From Gavia stellata (lineage: Eukaryota; Chordata; Aves; Gaviiformes; Gaviidae): a stretch of DNA of 64,000 nucleotides. The notes beneath the pieces were generated by a model, which worked only from the letters and a program-made list of their open reading frames with translations, was not told where the DNA came from and ran no database searches. Shown here piece after piece: positions 49,058 through 63,145 of the stretch (positions are counted from its first letter, which is position 1; each line of letters opens with the position of its first letter). The DNA lies in the NCBI RefSeq assembly GCF_030936135.1, contig NC_082595.1, forward strand, positions 106,743,334-106,807,333, written 5' to 3'. The position numbers were made by a program, and so were the translations under genes.

Positions 49058-52000
49058 GTACAGTGTCAGTTTCTGTATTTTCAATGTAAGAGAAACCTAT
49101 ACCTTATGTCTGTGTTTATTGCTGTTCCAATGAAATAGATAGTTTAATCTGTTTTGTACAAAGAAACTGGGTTACAAATGAGTTTTCTAAGGTGGCAACA
49201 ACACTCTGCCATGATGTTTATTTCAAGAGCTTAAAAGCCTTTTTGTCATCTACGGAGAACAAAAATGTTCTTCTTGTGTTCAGATTTGCAGAACACTGAA
49301 ACGGGTGCTTCTTCATAGCAATCATAGTTACAGTCATGATGGAGGTGGCAAAGTTAAACATGTGAAAGTTTCTCCCACTCTGCTTATCACATACCACTGT
49401 GATGGGAGGCTGCCTTTCTTGTATTTTTCTCCAATGTTTTAAGTTATCTGAAATACTATTTTATCTGGAAATTCTAAAATGAATGATAGTAAGAACAAAG
49501 ACAAGGAACTGCATGAGAATATTTTTAACTCTGCAATTAGTCTAAAACGGAATGACTGAAAACAATATCCTCTTAAAATTAAAAAAAAAAATTCCACTTT
49601 TGCAGGAAGTGTTAAGTTCTTGTTTCTTAGCCTAGTAGTCTTCCTGATGGAGATGTCAGGAGTATAAAACTGATAGCTTGGGGCTTTATTGTCTGATGAA
49701 ACTAGTCTAGGCTAATTATTACAGGCACATCTGGGCTACTTGAGTGTCTTGTCCAGAATTTTCAATTTAGAAACAAGCTGGCAGTGGTAAAGTGGGTTTT
49801 GGCTGGAACTGGCTAATGAGGTATCCAGATAAAACTACAGATCAGATTCACTGGGACCACAGCTGGCCGGGATGGACCAAGGGTCTTTCGTGGGGGAATT
49901 ACTGGATGAAAGGGAAATAAAACAAGACCTCTAAGGATACAGGCTTCCTGTTAAAGGTACTGAAAGTGGTATCTGTTGAGGCTGCACAAGTGGAATTGTT
50001 TGGGTTTAATTTTTTAGGTATCTTTTGTCTTCCATAATGATGTCTTATGTATGTTTGAGTAATACAGATTAAAAGAAAATAAAGTTCATACCACAGCACT
50101 AAACAAAATGATCATATTATATATAAACAAAAAATTCTACACTCTAAATTGCAATCTTGGAAAACAGTGCACCATTTTATTGAATTTAAGTCCTTTTGCT
50201 AATAAGTATCTTGCATCTGTGTTGTGCCATTTTGTGGAATTCTGTAACCATCTGGTAAGGAACTTCACTAAAATGGAAGGGATCTGAAAGTCCAGTTTTA
50301 AAGGAAAAAAACAGAAGCCTGCCTAGGACTAGAGAATCTCTCTTCATCCTGCAGAGATTCTATCCCCACTCGTTCCTGAGCTTTCCCTTTTGAGAGCTGT
50401 ATTCTAGTATTTAGCTGATGGCTTAGAAAATGGCATGGGTGATTATATAAGTATGTGGGATAGCAATCCCCAATGACTTGCAGGGCTGAAGGATGTCTCT
50501 TAAGAATAGCAGCTGGGTTGTGGAGGTGGATATTCTGTTCCATGTGCATGTCTGTAAAATATCTGTCAATGACATGGATTGAATGGCTCTGTTTGCGGTA
50601 CGTAGTTATTCCTGTAAGTCTATATTTAACTAGATGGGATTACCTTCAGATTTCTCATTAAATCCAAGGACCTGGGGAGCTGATTATGATTTTTATTATT
50701 CCCGTAGAACATGTACTTGTGTTCCCAGTTGATTAACACCCGTAATCCTTTCTATTATTAACTGTTGCTGCAGGATAAGAGCACGCATGAATTCAATATA
50801 AAATATTGTCAAGTTACTAAGCTAAAGCTTAAAATCTCACACAATCACAATTAATAAATGCTGCTAACAATCCTATCTTCAGTCATATATTGATCCAATG
50901 TATATGTAGGGGTACACTAAACTTCTAAAAGAACATACTACAGTAATGGTTGTATCTACAGTACTTTCATTGCTTTATCCATTCTACAGAAAGTAAAGTT
51001 TTTGCAATGTGTCTTTGACTTTTCCTCTTGACCTAGACTTTTAGGAGGAAAATGAAGGTATGATTGGTTCGGAAGTTACAAGTTCCAATTCAAATTCCAG
51101 TTTGTGCTTGAGTATGGGCTTGCAGCAACCTTGAGGGAACGCTTAGCTGCACATACACCTGCACTGTGGATAAGACGATCTGTCTGTTCGTATTACGTCC
51201 TGTATCAGATATACCCTTTCACCAATATGCTGTGGCTGTACAGTGCTTCTTGGAAAGGATTCTGTGTTGTCTACTGAGAGTGATGATGGCATCTATAGGG
51301 AGCCTGCGCTTGGACCTTCATTTTCTGAAGATGAAGAATTCTTGCAGCTGAAGGCTCCTTTACAAAGAAACTGTATCAGACCAGGCTTGAGTTTTCTCCT
51401 GGCTGGCACCCTAAGGTGTCAACATAGGCAGAGTTGTGGGCCCTGGGATCTGGAGAAAAGCGTTGCCGTCTGGCTTCAAGGGAGCTGCTCAGGAGTGACT
51501 GCCTAATCCTAAACACTGGCAGAAGAAAGGAGGAATATAGATTAGTACCAGCTACACATATCCAATTTTGCTACAGTAACAGAGCATCTGGCCAAAAAAT
51601 TTCCCTACCTTTCAGACTCGTGTTCTTGAGATGAAATCTCTACTTATGTCAGGAGAATGCCCTGGATAGCTGGGTAGATAATATGGGCATTTAAGGATTT
51701 GCACAGGACAGCTTAGCAGCTTCTATGCACTAACAACTTACTACAACTGAAGGGAGGTGGTTTTGCATATCCCCACTCCCATCATGGACAGCCTGCTCCT
51801 CCGTACAGAAAATGAAATTGTGCCTTCTTTACAATGCGACTAGAAAATACTGAGCTTTTTAGTTTTTAAGAAAGAACAAAGGCATGGAGAAGTAGATTAT
51901 CCAACAGACCTGTTGCAAAGCTGGGATCACGTTCAGCTATGTCCCCATCACTGTCTTATGTTCTCATCATTTGTTTTGGCATATAACCTATTAATGGTAG

Positions 52001-52799
52001 GGGCAGATTTTTTGGTTTTTGGAGTGTACAGCACTGACTTGATTGGGTCATGGAAATCTTATTGTAAAGAAGCTAAAAATAAAATTGCTCCTAAACCCTG
52101 CGATTTGCTACATATCTCTTGGAAAAACTGATGGGATTACTTATGTGAGCAAGATATGGCAAAATTGAGACTGTTATTTTTGGCTGATAGTGTGACTGAA
52201 TGGGAGGTGCTGCTTTTATCTTTCCTGATAAAGCAATCGAGGTGGTGAGCCAAAGGGCATGACTCTGATTACTCCTAAGGGTGGATATGTGTGTGTTTTA
52301 ACAGTGCTACATGTAGCCCTCTGTCTTTCCAGATAGTAACCCTTTTGTTGCGCTTTTGTTATGCATATATCACTGTTTTGTAAAACCCTCCTTTCTGTAA
52401 TGTGAGTGTAATTTCCTTCAGGCTCAAACTGGTAAGCACACTGTCAAAGTGAAGCATCTTTGTCTCTTAAGATGGTTTCTTCAGATGCTGTAATGCCTCA
52501 GGAGATGCTTACACAAAACTGTCACTATTAGAATATGCTTACATGAGGGAAGGATGTGTTTCCTCAAGCTGTTTAGAGCCTGTATGCTCTTCTTTTTTCC
52601 ACTATTTTGACTCAAATTGGAAGGAGCACCTATTAAACTTGATAGCTATAATTCAGTTAAAGAATGATTAATTTCTGAGCATTTCAGTTATGGTGGAGCT
52701 GCCTAAGAAATGATAGCCAAAGCCCATTAAGTGCTTTTTCTTGTCAGTGTAATTCAAACCAATAGGAGATACTATTATTATTATTTCTGCATGAGAAAA

Positions 52800-53330
52800 T
52801 ACAGTGACCAAACCTGTGTCCAGTTCTGGACTTCCCCGTACAAGGAAGATGTACAAAGAAGTACATGAACATACTGGAGAGAGTCTGGTGAAGGGCCACT
52901 AAGATGATGAAGGGACTGGAGCACCTCTCCTATGAAGAAAGGCTGAGAGAACCGGTACTCTCCAGCCTGGAGAAGAGAAGGCTCTGGGGGATCTTATCAG
53001 TGGGTATTAACACCTGAAGGGAGGGTGCAAAGACAGAGCCAGGCTCTTCTCAGTGGTGCTCGGTGACAGGACCAGAGGCAATGGGCACAAACTGAAACAC
53101 AGGAGGTTTGCTCCAAACATCAGGAAACGTGTTTCTATTGCGAGAGTGACTGAGCCCTGGCACAGGTTGCCTACGGAGGTGGTGCAGTCTCCCTCCATGG
53201 AGGTATTCAAAAGCTGTCTGGACGTGGTCCTGGGCAGCTGGCTCTAGGTGGCCCTGCTTGAGCAGGGGGGTTGGACAAGATGGCTTCCAGAGGTCCCCTC
53301 CCACCTCCACCAGTCTCTGATTCTGTGAAC
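52800..53330 (+). mobile_element. CR1 LINE 3' fragment, older than the two young copies
   Basis: Starts with GTGTCCAGTTCTGGACTTCC and reads through GAAGGGCCACTAAGATGATG, CACCTCTCCTATGAAGAAAG, AGGCTCTTCTCAGTGG and GAGGTATTCAAAAGCTGTCT to a 3' end with CTGATTCTGTGAA. The frame is broken by substitutions and small indels. The subfamily differs from the copies at 6255 and 25385 (GRFAPNIRK-type text in place of GRFRLDIRK). Confidence 0.92.
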
Positions 53331-56300
53331 ATATGTTGAAGAGTATCCTAATTCTTCTGATGAGGAGTGTTGGTGTGTGAATGCAAGATTGGAGAATGAA
53401 GGCAATTAGAAATGCTGAACCGTGAGCTTAATGGAGACTGGGTGGGGAAGGGAGGAGAACGGAAGTCGAACTAACAAGTCAATGGCAAAGATAATCCTAC
53501 TATAATGGAAGGACTTTATTATGAAAACAGTTACTATTTTCATAAGGGATTCTTTCATGTTACAACTTTATTTACATATACTGGATGACTACTTGCTTTT
53601 ACTACAGAAGCCTAAGTTAGACTTCCTTTGACTCTCTTTTAAGATGTATTATTGAGCTTGGGCCTTGGAAAAGATTTAAGGCCACCTCAAGTTGAGTGCT
53701 GGAATATTTGTCCAAGGATGATGCTTTAAGAGAACTCTGTAGCCTTACTTGGAAAGGCTTTTTTCCTTTGTACTTGCATTCAGCTTTCTCATCAAAGCAC
53801 ATCTTCATGCTACTATTTTTATTTTTAGGGTGCAGTGAAAGACACTGGACTGTTCAGTGGTCTGCTGTGTTGTCTTTAACTTTTATATGTTCATTCTGGA
53901 ACTGAAACTTCTACTGATGCTTTGACTCTGAAGCTTATAATCCAAATGTGTCTGTTCAGTGCTCCTTTTAAACAAAGTGGAGCCAGTGTGTCTGCTGCTA
54001 TGTGTCAAATGTTTCTTTGCTTCCCTTTTCCTACAGGCTAATTCAAGAAGATGCTCTAGGAGGCAGGCTTTGTTTCTGCAGGGGAAGATCTGTTCCTTTT
54101 GAATTCGTTTTTAAAAAAATCCAGATTGTGAAGTCAAAACCTCTTTGGTCATATTACATCACTGAAGCCTCTAGGTGTTGAGTCATCATTATATTTAGAG
54201 GGTGGCACACTTCTTTTTAGTCTAATATTAGTATTCAAGCCTGGACTCAGTGGAAGGTCACCCTAGCAAAGATGAAGTCACTGCTCCAAGGCTGGAAAGG
54301 AATGCAGGCTTCATTCTGCCTTCCTGGTACACTTGCTGTTGCTTTGTTTTACTTTCAGTTTTTCTACCTTTTAAGGTTGTCATCCGTTGATATGATAACA
54401 TTATCAGAAACTGCCATTTGAAGCAGGCTGTGCCTTGTGCTGTGGAATCTCTACCTACTTTGTTTTGTTCTGCTTTATAAATGGGATGCATGTCATTCCC
54501 TGCCATTCTGTAAAAATGGAAGTGTTTCTTTACTATACGCTATGTATTTTTATTTTATTAGATGCAGAGTGCTTGCAAAGAAAGGCTGCAGAGCAGTGTC
54601 CTTCAGCACTTCATAAATCATAGCTGCCCTCTGGGAATCCTATCATGTGCTCTTCCCTGGGTAGTGGTTTACAGACATCTAAGAACTACTTATTTGTATG
54701 ATCATGGAGGCACTAAAATATACCTATAGGAGACTCTTCTTGCAGAGAGAGAAGTATGCAGTCTAAAAAATACTTTTTCCATGGCATCTATTCTGTAACT
54801 CATTTCAAATACTGTCTCTGTGAACCATATCAGTGCAATACAGTATTTCAGCTGAAAACACCTGTGAACTTTCGTGCTCTGCATCTGAGATCCCATCTGA
54901 CTGCTGGAGCGATAATCCCAACTTTCAGCCCTGTTATATAAGTCTTCTCTACAACCTAAATGAGCTGTTGATATGTCATTCATAAACCTACCTTAGTTTA
55001 CTTTCTGTGGTATAGCAGCTGGACCTTGTTAGTCAGCTATGTATTGACACATGGAACGGGATGCTGGTGTAACAGCTCCGCTGTATAGCTGTCATTTCTG
55101 TGCTTTACCCGCAGGTCAGTTGTGAGTTATGTTGAGGAGCTCAGATAATAAAAGCAGTCACTTCATGGAGCTGGACATATGAACTACCTAATCCTGTCTG
55201 GCACTAAGATCCACAAAGCACATGAGTGTCTAGAACTCCCTAGGATTGTAGAACCACAGTAACAGTAAGGTGCTGAGGTTTTACTGGAGAATGGCCAGTA
55301 GCAAAGTTAACCTTCATTGACATTTGAGATCTATAGAGTGTTCATTCTGGTTTGGGGGAAGAAAATTAATTAGTTCTGATTGGTTTGTTTTGTGTATTCA
55401 GAATTTTAATGCATATATATATAAGGAGATTACTTAAGGTTGCTCTTGTTGCTCTTAACAAGACAACTTGCTGAGGGTATTAAAGGCAGCTCATGTATTT
55501 ATGTATGTATCTAGGGTCTGACACTAATTTTCTCTGAGATGATCTGCAGAATTTCTAATGGAACTGTAAGGAGTTGTTACTCTAGTCTGGTTTAGGCATT
55601 CTTTCTGTCTTCCCTCTTAGGTGGTTCTGGCTGTTACTGAAAAGCTGCAGCATTTCTACTGTCTTTCTGGAAAAAATGCATAAGCTTTATAATTTGATAG
55701 TCTTTGAAGAAACACAAAGGGTATACTGAGATTGTGCAGTTATAACACATGGTCAAGTTGAATCCGTGCATATGCCCACTTCATCCCATGCAAGTAGAAG
55801 GTACACTTGGCCACAGTTACCCTGTTGGCATCCAGGAATTACCAAGCTCCAAATATTCCTCAATTCAATGTTCAATTCTTGCTCTGAAAATGTGTTGGGT
55901 TTTTTAAACAACAAACTCAACCAACCAAAAAAAAGTAACAAGCATTTCTGGGCCTGAAATGCCATTGTCTGTAACATGGATACTGTCTAATAATTTATAC
56001 AGTACTTGGGGTTACTTTCCCATCTATGCATGGGGTCCTTGGTTGCACAAATGCCCTTGTTTCAATGGGAGAATGTGCCTGGCAAAAGACCAGCTGGGTT
56101 AAAGGTAGACCTGTATTCGCTGCAGCTGAAATTTGGAGTAGGGCTTCAAAGCATCTAACTGTACTAGTTGTTTGTAAATTACAAAAATAAACTTATTAAT
56201 GTTCTTTCCAGAGTACACAAGACAGCAGTTACTGTCTGCTTTTTAAATTTGGAAATGTACTTTTCTTAAGAGCAACTATGGAAAAATTCTAGTATTGGCT

Positions 56301-59300
56301 TTCTGTGGTCATGCTCTACTCTGCAGTCTAGAGGGAACGCATTATCTCAAGAAACCAGGGTGGGTGGGTAATCTTTACTGGGAAAGGACCATTCAGGCTA
56401 AGTACTTCAATATTTTTTTTTACAGGAATATAATTTTCTTATCAGTTCTCCTAAAATATACATAGTTTTGAATAATGAGACATTTTAACAAAGGTGTTGG
56501 TAGATCCATACCAAGGTTTATGAGGACCTTCTGCTGTGACGTGAGAAAACATGGGTGCTGGGAGCCAGAGGGAATTGCAAGGTCTTATCTGTAAGTCAGT
56601 AAAGAATAGTTCTGTTAATTACTCCATTCTCTAGCACAATGGACACTGTAGGATCAACTGTGGGTAGGTCTCATTTAGATATCTCTAAACACTATACAAA
56701 TTTAGATTAAGATTCCACTTTCTAGTTGTCTGTCTCCTGTGATAGGTTGAACTCAATTCCTGGACTCAAATGCCTTTTGATCTTTGAGGAAGTCGAGATC
56801 TGGCCTGGAACACTGAGGCTAGTATGCCCTTCCTCTGAACTTGCTACCGGTGTTAGCTGGGACAGGGAGTTCAACCAATGATTTCTGCTGACAGAGAAGT
56901 TTTGTTGTTCGTGGTTTTTTCCTTCTGATTATCCCGCTTGAAAACATTTGAGAGTTTGACAGCATGTACATGGAATACTGAGCCTTTTTTTCCAGAATGA
57001 TAGCAGGATATGTTGCTTTCTGGGATGATAAGCATGAGAACCCAGCAGCAATCTCTCCATGCAATTTTATGCTATTTCCTATTTACCAAGTTTGAGAGGA
57101 TTAGATTTATTGTAACTGGTGATACTTGCTATTCTTGACCAGTGTTACTGCTGGGTTTTTTTCTTTTTTTTCTTGTCTGGCATTCTAAGGTGTAGCATGT
57201 TTTTGAAAAGTAATATAAAGCTAAGAAGATAGACACCAGGTCACACTTGGAATAAACCACAGCAATGATTTATACAGGAACTTCCTTGCATCTAATTTAA
57301 AGTTTTATGTTGGGACAGTGCATATGAAAGCAAGAAGTCAACCCTTCTGATATCTGCTGACGCAAGCAAGAGCTACATCTTTCAAAGGAAAAAGCTGCCT
57401 TTTTATGTAGTTTATAGAAAAGTCTTTGGTTTGTTCCACTAAGTAGTTCTTATGAGCTAATATCTCCTAATAATCAAACACAGTTTTGCCCTTCTCCCTC
57501 CAGCAAACTGTCATTCTGAAGTCACAAAAATACTGTTTTTCTAGCTGATAGTAATCAAAAAGTGCAGTAAAGCCATTCTAATGTGGTTAGGGCAGCAGCT
57601 GTTCTTTATTTTAATACCATCAGAAGTCCTAATCCATCCACAAGTTCTGCTATCAGTTTTCTGGCCCAAGGAAAAGGCTTCTAAATGAAGGTCAGCCTTC
57701 ATTACCAATGCATAAAGACACTGCCTTTACAGAAGCTATGTTCTGTCTTAATCACATTCAAAACAGTAAATTTACAACTCTAATTACCAGTTATTTAAGG
57801 GGCATTCTCAAATGTTTCATACAAAATATGTTAAGAACACTGCACCAGAGTTTAATGTAATTAATAAATCAAATAATGCTTGATAGAGGTAGGAAAAAAG
57901 TAACACATGAAAAAGAATGTAGTCTTAGAAAATGAGGGATGCTGGAAAGTGATTTGAGGTAATACAGTGTGGAGGAGAGAGAGGCAGCAGCTCTAAGATT
58001 GTGGCACTGGTTAAGACAAATTCTGCAAGACAGTTGAGCACAAAGGTGAGAGATCATATTCAGAGTTGAATCAAGGTGAAATGAATTATCAATTACTTCT
58101 GGCATAGAAGAAAACATGTTTTCAAATGCGCAGATAAATTCATGCATCTTTGTGATTGATGGAAGTTTTAGCGTTGGCTGCAATAGTGCAAGGATTTCTC
58201 TACGGCTGTGTTCTCAGTTCAAAACCCCTGGCAACAGATCTCCTGGTAAACTATATCATTTTGTCAGCTCAGGAGTGTGTTAAAATTCTTAGCTTCCTGT
58301 GTAGTACGAGTGCCTGAATGGTTTTAAAAAATAATGTATCTTGTACTTTTTTTATTGTCTTGCTTTAATGTGATTACTTTTAACTGTAGGTTCTTTTGCT
58401 CTAATTTGACTGTGTTTTATGGACACTTTACCCATCTTAAATTACATGACTTTTGTACTGGGCTTTGAAACTTAATACAGAAGCAGAGGCATTGCAGATA
58501 TGGTAGATGTAATGTGTGTGTCTCGGAGGGATAAGAGAAATCTTTTCCATGTGATAGGCTAATGAGCTGGAAGTTAAGATGACAGTAGGATGGGAAAAAG
58601 AAATTACTGTATCCCTGGCAAGAGTAATGAAGGCATCTGTTACACTGCAGCAGGGTGAATTCAAATCAGTATGTGTTGTCTTTAATTGGTTTTGCAGTTA
58701 GCCTAAAAAGCATAAAGACATTGTAAGACTGCTGCATGCAATCATTTAGAAATTTTGCCTTTAATGTTCCTGGAACTAGTATTGGGGAGAAATCTGCTAG
58801 TTTCATCCTCCTGTTTCCAGTGTGTGGCTGGCTTACAAGGGAAGAACAAAAGTGAAAACATCAGAAGATGCTGAGGAAATGAAGTACCAGCCCCTGACTG
58901 AGTGGGAGTTGGCCCCTGGTTTAAGGCCTCAATAACAGACTGGTGTGCACCATGGGACTGACTTCTAAAAGCCATGATGAAGTCAAGTCTGTTTTTATTC
59001 TTCATAACTCTTCTGAATGCTGATTGTTTATCTATTTCCCAAGATATTTCTTGTTGAAAGCTTTGGGGTTTTTTTTTTGGTTTAACAGCTGGAGTCCATG
59101 GTATCCCTGACTGAAAATACAGTCAGTTCACTCAGACTGAAATATCACCAGTGTTGGGGTGATGGGAATGGGTATTTCACGTGGCTGAGATTGTGTTGCA
59201 TCAAGCCACAGGGCTATCTAGATCAGCCTTCTGCCAGTTTGGAAACTAGAGTTATTTTTATTTGGCTTTCCTTCAGTTCCAGGGACAGGGCCGTGTACAG

Positions 59301-62300
59301 ACTGAGAGCACTGACACCGCGCAGGCCCTGATACAGAGGCTGGCTCCTATGCCGTATCAAATGTACTTAATATATGTTAGCAAGGTTTACTGTCTTTTGA
59401 CACTGGTTACTTTCACTTTCATGCCTTTGCAAAGCTTTTGGGTAGATTCTCCCAAGAATCTGTGTTTAACAAGCAAAGAAAAAATTCAGCTTATATAATG
59501 ATTTATGCTTACTTGAATAACTTCTAGACTCATTCTGTTCTTATCTGCTAGGGAGCCTATCCCTCTGAATAAATGTGCATGGCTGCTTCTCACCATCTGA
59601 CTTAAAGGTTTTGGTCATGGACAGTTCCAAATTCCTTTAAAGTTTGCTGCTGTCAACAGGAACTGCAGAAATATATCACAGGATGGTGTTATGCTGTCCT
59701 TCCTTCCTGTGTCCTTCTGTAAATCCCCTTATCTTTTGTATCTGCAACTACAAATCTTTCTTGTTACTATGACCAGTTCATTTCAGGTGTTTCTTTAAAC
59801 ATAGTGTCCATTTTATCTGCTGTGTGCGGTAATATAGCTTCTGATATGAGCACTCTAATTCCTCCTGTTTTTCTTGCAGTTAGAGGGAGGAAACACATAA
59901 CACAAATGATACAGGAGTGTTTCTTAGGAAGAGAATCTGTCTTCCTTTTTTATATTCCAGTTTCAAATGATTTAAATAATAAAGCTTATACCTTTTAATA
60001 AGTATTTCCCAAATAAATAGTTTTATTCATTACTGATTGTCTTACTCTACCACCCTCACAGTTTTGAAGCTGGTTTTTCTGACTCCCTGCTATTTTATGA
60101 CCTACATATAGCAGATGCAGTGTGTCCTGTGTGCGTATTTAATTTTTGAGAAATTTTTGTGTAGATAACTGTCACTTACAGTTCAGATTATCTATTTGAA
60201 ACCCTACTGTACTATAGTCTTCCTGTTGATCTGAAATGTGTGATCAGATTAACGTTATGTAGTGACAATGAAAACAACCATTTAAAATAGCTTGTCCAAA
60301 CTATGTATCTACATTTCATGTATTTACTTTAGGTCTAAGAATTAAATCCTTACTTGATATTTTTCAGAGTCTTAAACCAGAAAGAGATGGATGTATTCCT
60401 TATCAATACCTTTACTGAATACATTACAAAATAAGATGAGGTTTTTCTGAAACTCGTATCTTCCATTCCCAGTACAATTCTGTATTTTTCTATGCCATTC
60501 TTTCTCTTTTGTGTTTTTTTTTCCCCTGTTAGTAGGTCTTGCACAGATCTGCACTTTGAATGAGAATTATTCCAATGTAAAAAACAGACCGCCAACTACT
60601 TTCTGGTAGTATATCTGAAGCGGGGGTGGAGTCTGGATGTGAACATTAACAGACACTGGATTCTCAGAAAATTCTTCATAAGCTGAAAGTCATGTGAGGA
60701 CAGTGACTGTTTTAGGATTTTGTGTGTTTTATATGTACCACAAATATGCAGTATACACTTTCTGTATAGGCTGATCTCCTTGAAATATTTGGTACCTACC
60801 TTGCTTTTTCTTCTACTTCTGCATTAGTAGTTAATGCCTTCCCTATCTTACTTTGCTTTTGAAGGACCTTCAGCTATCCTCTATCCATGTTCTAGTAGCA
60901 TATGGACTGATATTAACCTCAGACCTATAAAATACGGGTTGTGTCATTATTCTGTGATACTGATTTTTAGGAAAACTTTAGAGTTTCGTTAATGCCTTCT
61001 GTGTTTTTGAGCTTTATGGTATACCTGAATCACCATCTCTGTGTTGTGGTTTTTTTTTTTCTTGAGGTCATATCTTAGTTGTGTGTAGGGTGGGGTGAAG
61101 GAGAGTATTTGAAACTGGGATTCTCACTTCTGAAAACTGGGTAAACACACAAATATTGTGGAATTTGAGATTAAAATTATGAAAGTGAAAAGCACTGTTC
61201 CACTTCTTTCTGATCTCTCCTTGCACCTAATCATGCAGCAAGTCACCTTGATAGTGAGATAAACTTAATTTATACCCACTTAAACTATTTACATAGTATA
61301 AAGGAAAATCCACACTTTCTGTAAATAGTCTACTGTGTGTGAACTAAAGGACACCAGAATGTGTGTGCTCTGGTTGTATCAAGTGCCATGGGTGCCATCT
61401 GCTGACTTCTTCATGTACCACATAGCTCTTCAGCTGTGGGAAGAAGGAAAGATAATGTATGTTAAGGAATACAGTTTTAAATATGCTGCCACTCAAATAC
61501 AAAAATCAATTTTTAGTCCTTGCTGGTTTTGTGCAATATGAACAACAGTGTTCACCCTAAAAGTATTTAAGTTTCATTTCAGGCTTGGAAAATAGTTTTA
61601 CAGAGTAATTATTATTACTGTCAGTGTTGTTTTGCAGTGTTTTTGCTTAAGGTGAACCTAGATCTTAATTTTTGCAGTGTATTATGGCTCATTGTCTCAA
61701 CTCAGCTTCTAGCCATGCACTTTTCTATCTTTTCAACTTTTTTAGATTTTTGAACTCTTTCCTCATTCCACTTGTTATATTCCATCTGTGGTATCCTGCA
61801 AATACTTAGGAAGCAAGACTGAAATAACTTCTTTATTGTGCTTGCTTGCAAACCTGGTAAAATAGATTTTTGTCGTCCTTGGTGAACATACCAGCAGCGC
61901 TACCAGGTGAGGTGGTATAAGTAGTTGGCTGTACCTGATTTAGTAATGAAGCTGAGAGAAGGGGCAAACTGGAGGAGTACAGTTTAGCTAGACCCCAGAG
62001 TAGTTTAAAACCAATTTAATAAATAGGCTATAAAGAGAAACTTATATTTTGTGTTGCTTGTCATAGTTTTCTTTAAAACCTAAATTGATGCATAGCTTTG
62101 GGTCACTCAACTGAATGTCAGTAAGTATCTATGGAGAAGAAATTCAATCCTAATAAGCATAAAAGTGTAAAATCTAATGCTGTAGTCTTAGGCTGTGTTG
62201 CTGCTGTAAATCACATGATGTTCTGGCAAGGGTTCCAGCACTATAATGTGAGATAATGTTTTCAACTGGATTGTTAAAATGGTCCATGACACGCTGTTGG

Positions 62301-62459
62301 CTGAGGACAAATAGCACTTTCCCTAACAACTTCCAGGCATAGTTTAGGAGTCAGCATGGTCCCAGGGATCATTCCCAAGAGCTAAGAGTTAACGGTTTCC
62401 TTGAAATAATTTAATTATCACTTAATAGCATAGATATAGCCAGCACATGTTGTTTTGCG

Positions 62460-62900
62460 TCAGGGTCCCAAGTTCACCAACAGGCTTCAGTTACTGTGAC
62501 CAGCCTCACCTTCAGTGTATTGGTCCAGGAGCTTCATTTAAGCTGAGGATGGGGCCTTCATTCCTGGCCTGAACAATTACACAGGTCTACCTGTCTCAAG
62601 TCCTGTCCTTGGACCCATATTGTAGCCTTGGACTTATGTTGCAGCCTTTCTAGTTTTGGCTCTGGTCCCATCTCTTTCTCCTCCTGACTCCCTGGAGAGA
62701 CCTGGACCTGTTTCCATTGCTTTCTGTGGCCAGGCCTGTTGCTGGTTGCTGTGACCAGCACCCTGCTCAGCCCACTCTGTTCAGATGCTGCCAGATAGGC
62801 CCTGTTCTGTAAGGGTACTGCCTGCGCTGTGCTCACTCCCAGCTTCCAGCTAATCCTTAATCATGGAGCAGCTTTGCTCTTGCTACGCCCTGACAGTTTG
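62460..62900. repeat. C/T-rich block, possible decayed dispersed repeat
   Basis: Rich in CCTG and GACC motifs (CTGTCCTTGGACCC, GGAGAGACCTGGACCTG) with the texture of an old LTR or SINE-like element common in sauropsids, and unlike the A/T-rich intron around it. No diagnostic end was recognised; the minus-strand frame here (92 codons) has no known domain. Confidence 0.3.
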
Positions 62901-63111
62901 CCTCAGGACTTGGGAATGGGCCTTGACACCGCTTAACTTTTGTCATGTAGAAGTAGCTCTAGTGTTCTGATACCAGTCTAAGCCTGCTGGATTAACTGGA
63001 GATTTCTCATGTGATATCTGGGGATCACGTGATTGAACATATGGTCAGGGCTTAGGCTAGATACTCATGGAAGCATTGCATATGAAATAGGGACAATAAT
63101 TCTAGAAACAT

Positions 63112-63145
63112 CTAGGGGGGGACAAGAAACATCTGGGGGGGGGCA
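63112..63145. repeat. Short tandem duplication with G-runs
   Basis: AAACATCTAGGGGGGGACAA followed by AAACATCTGGGGGGGGGC: two copies of an approximately 23-bp unit with G-runs of 7 and 9. Confidence 0.7.
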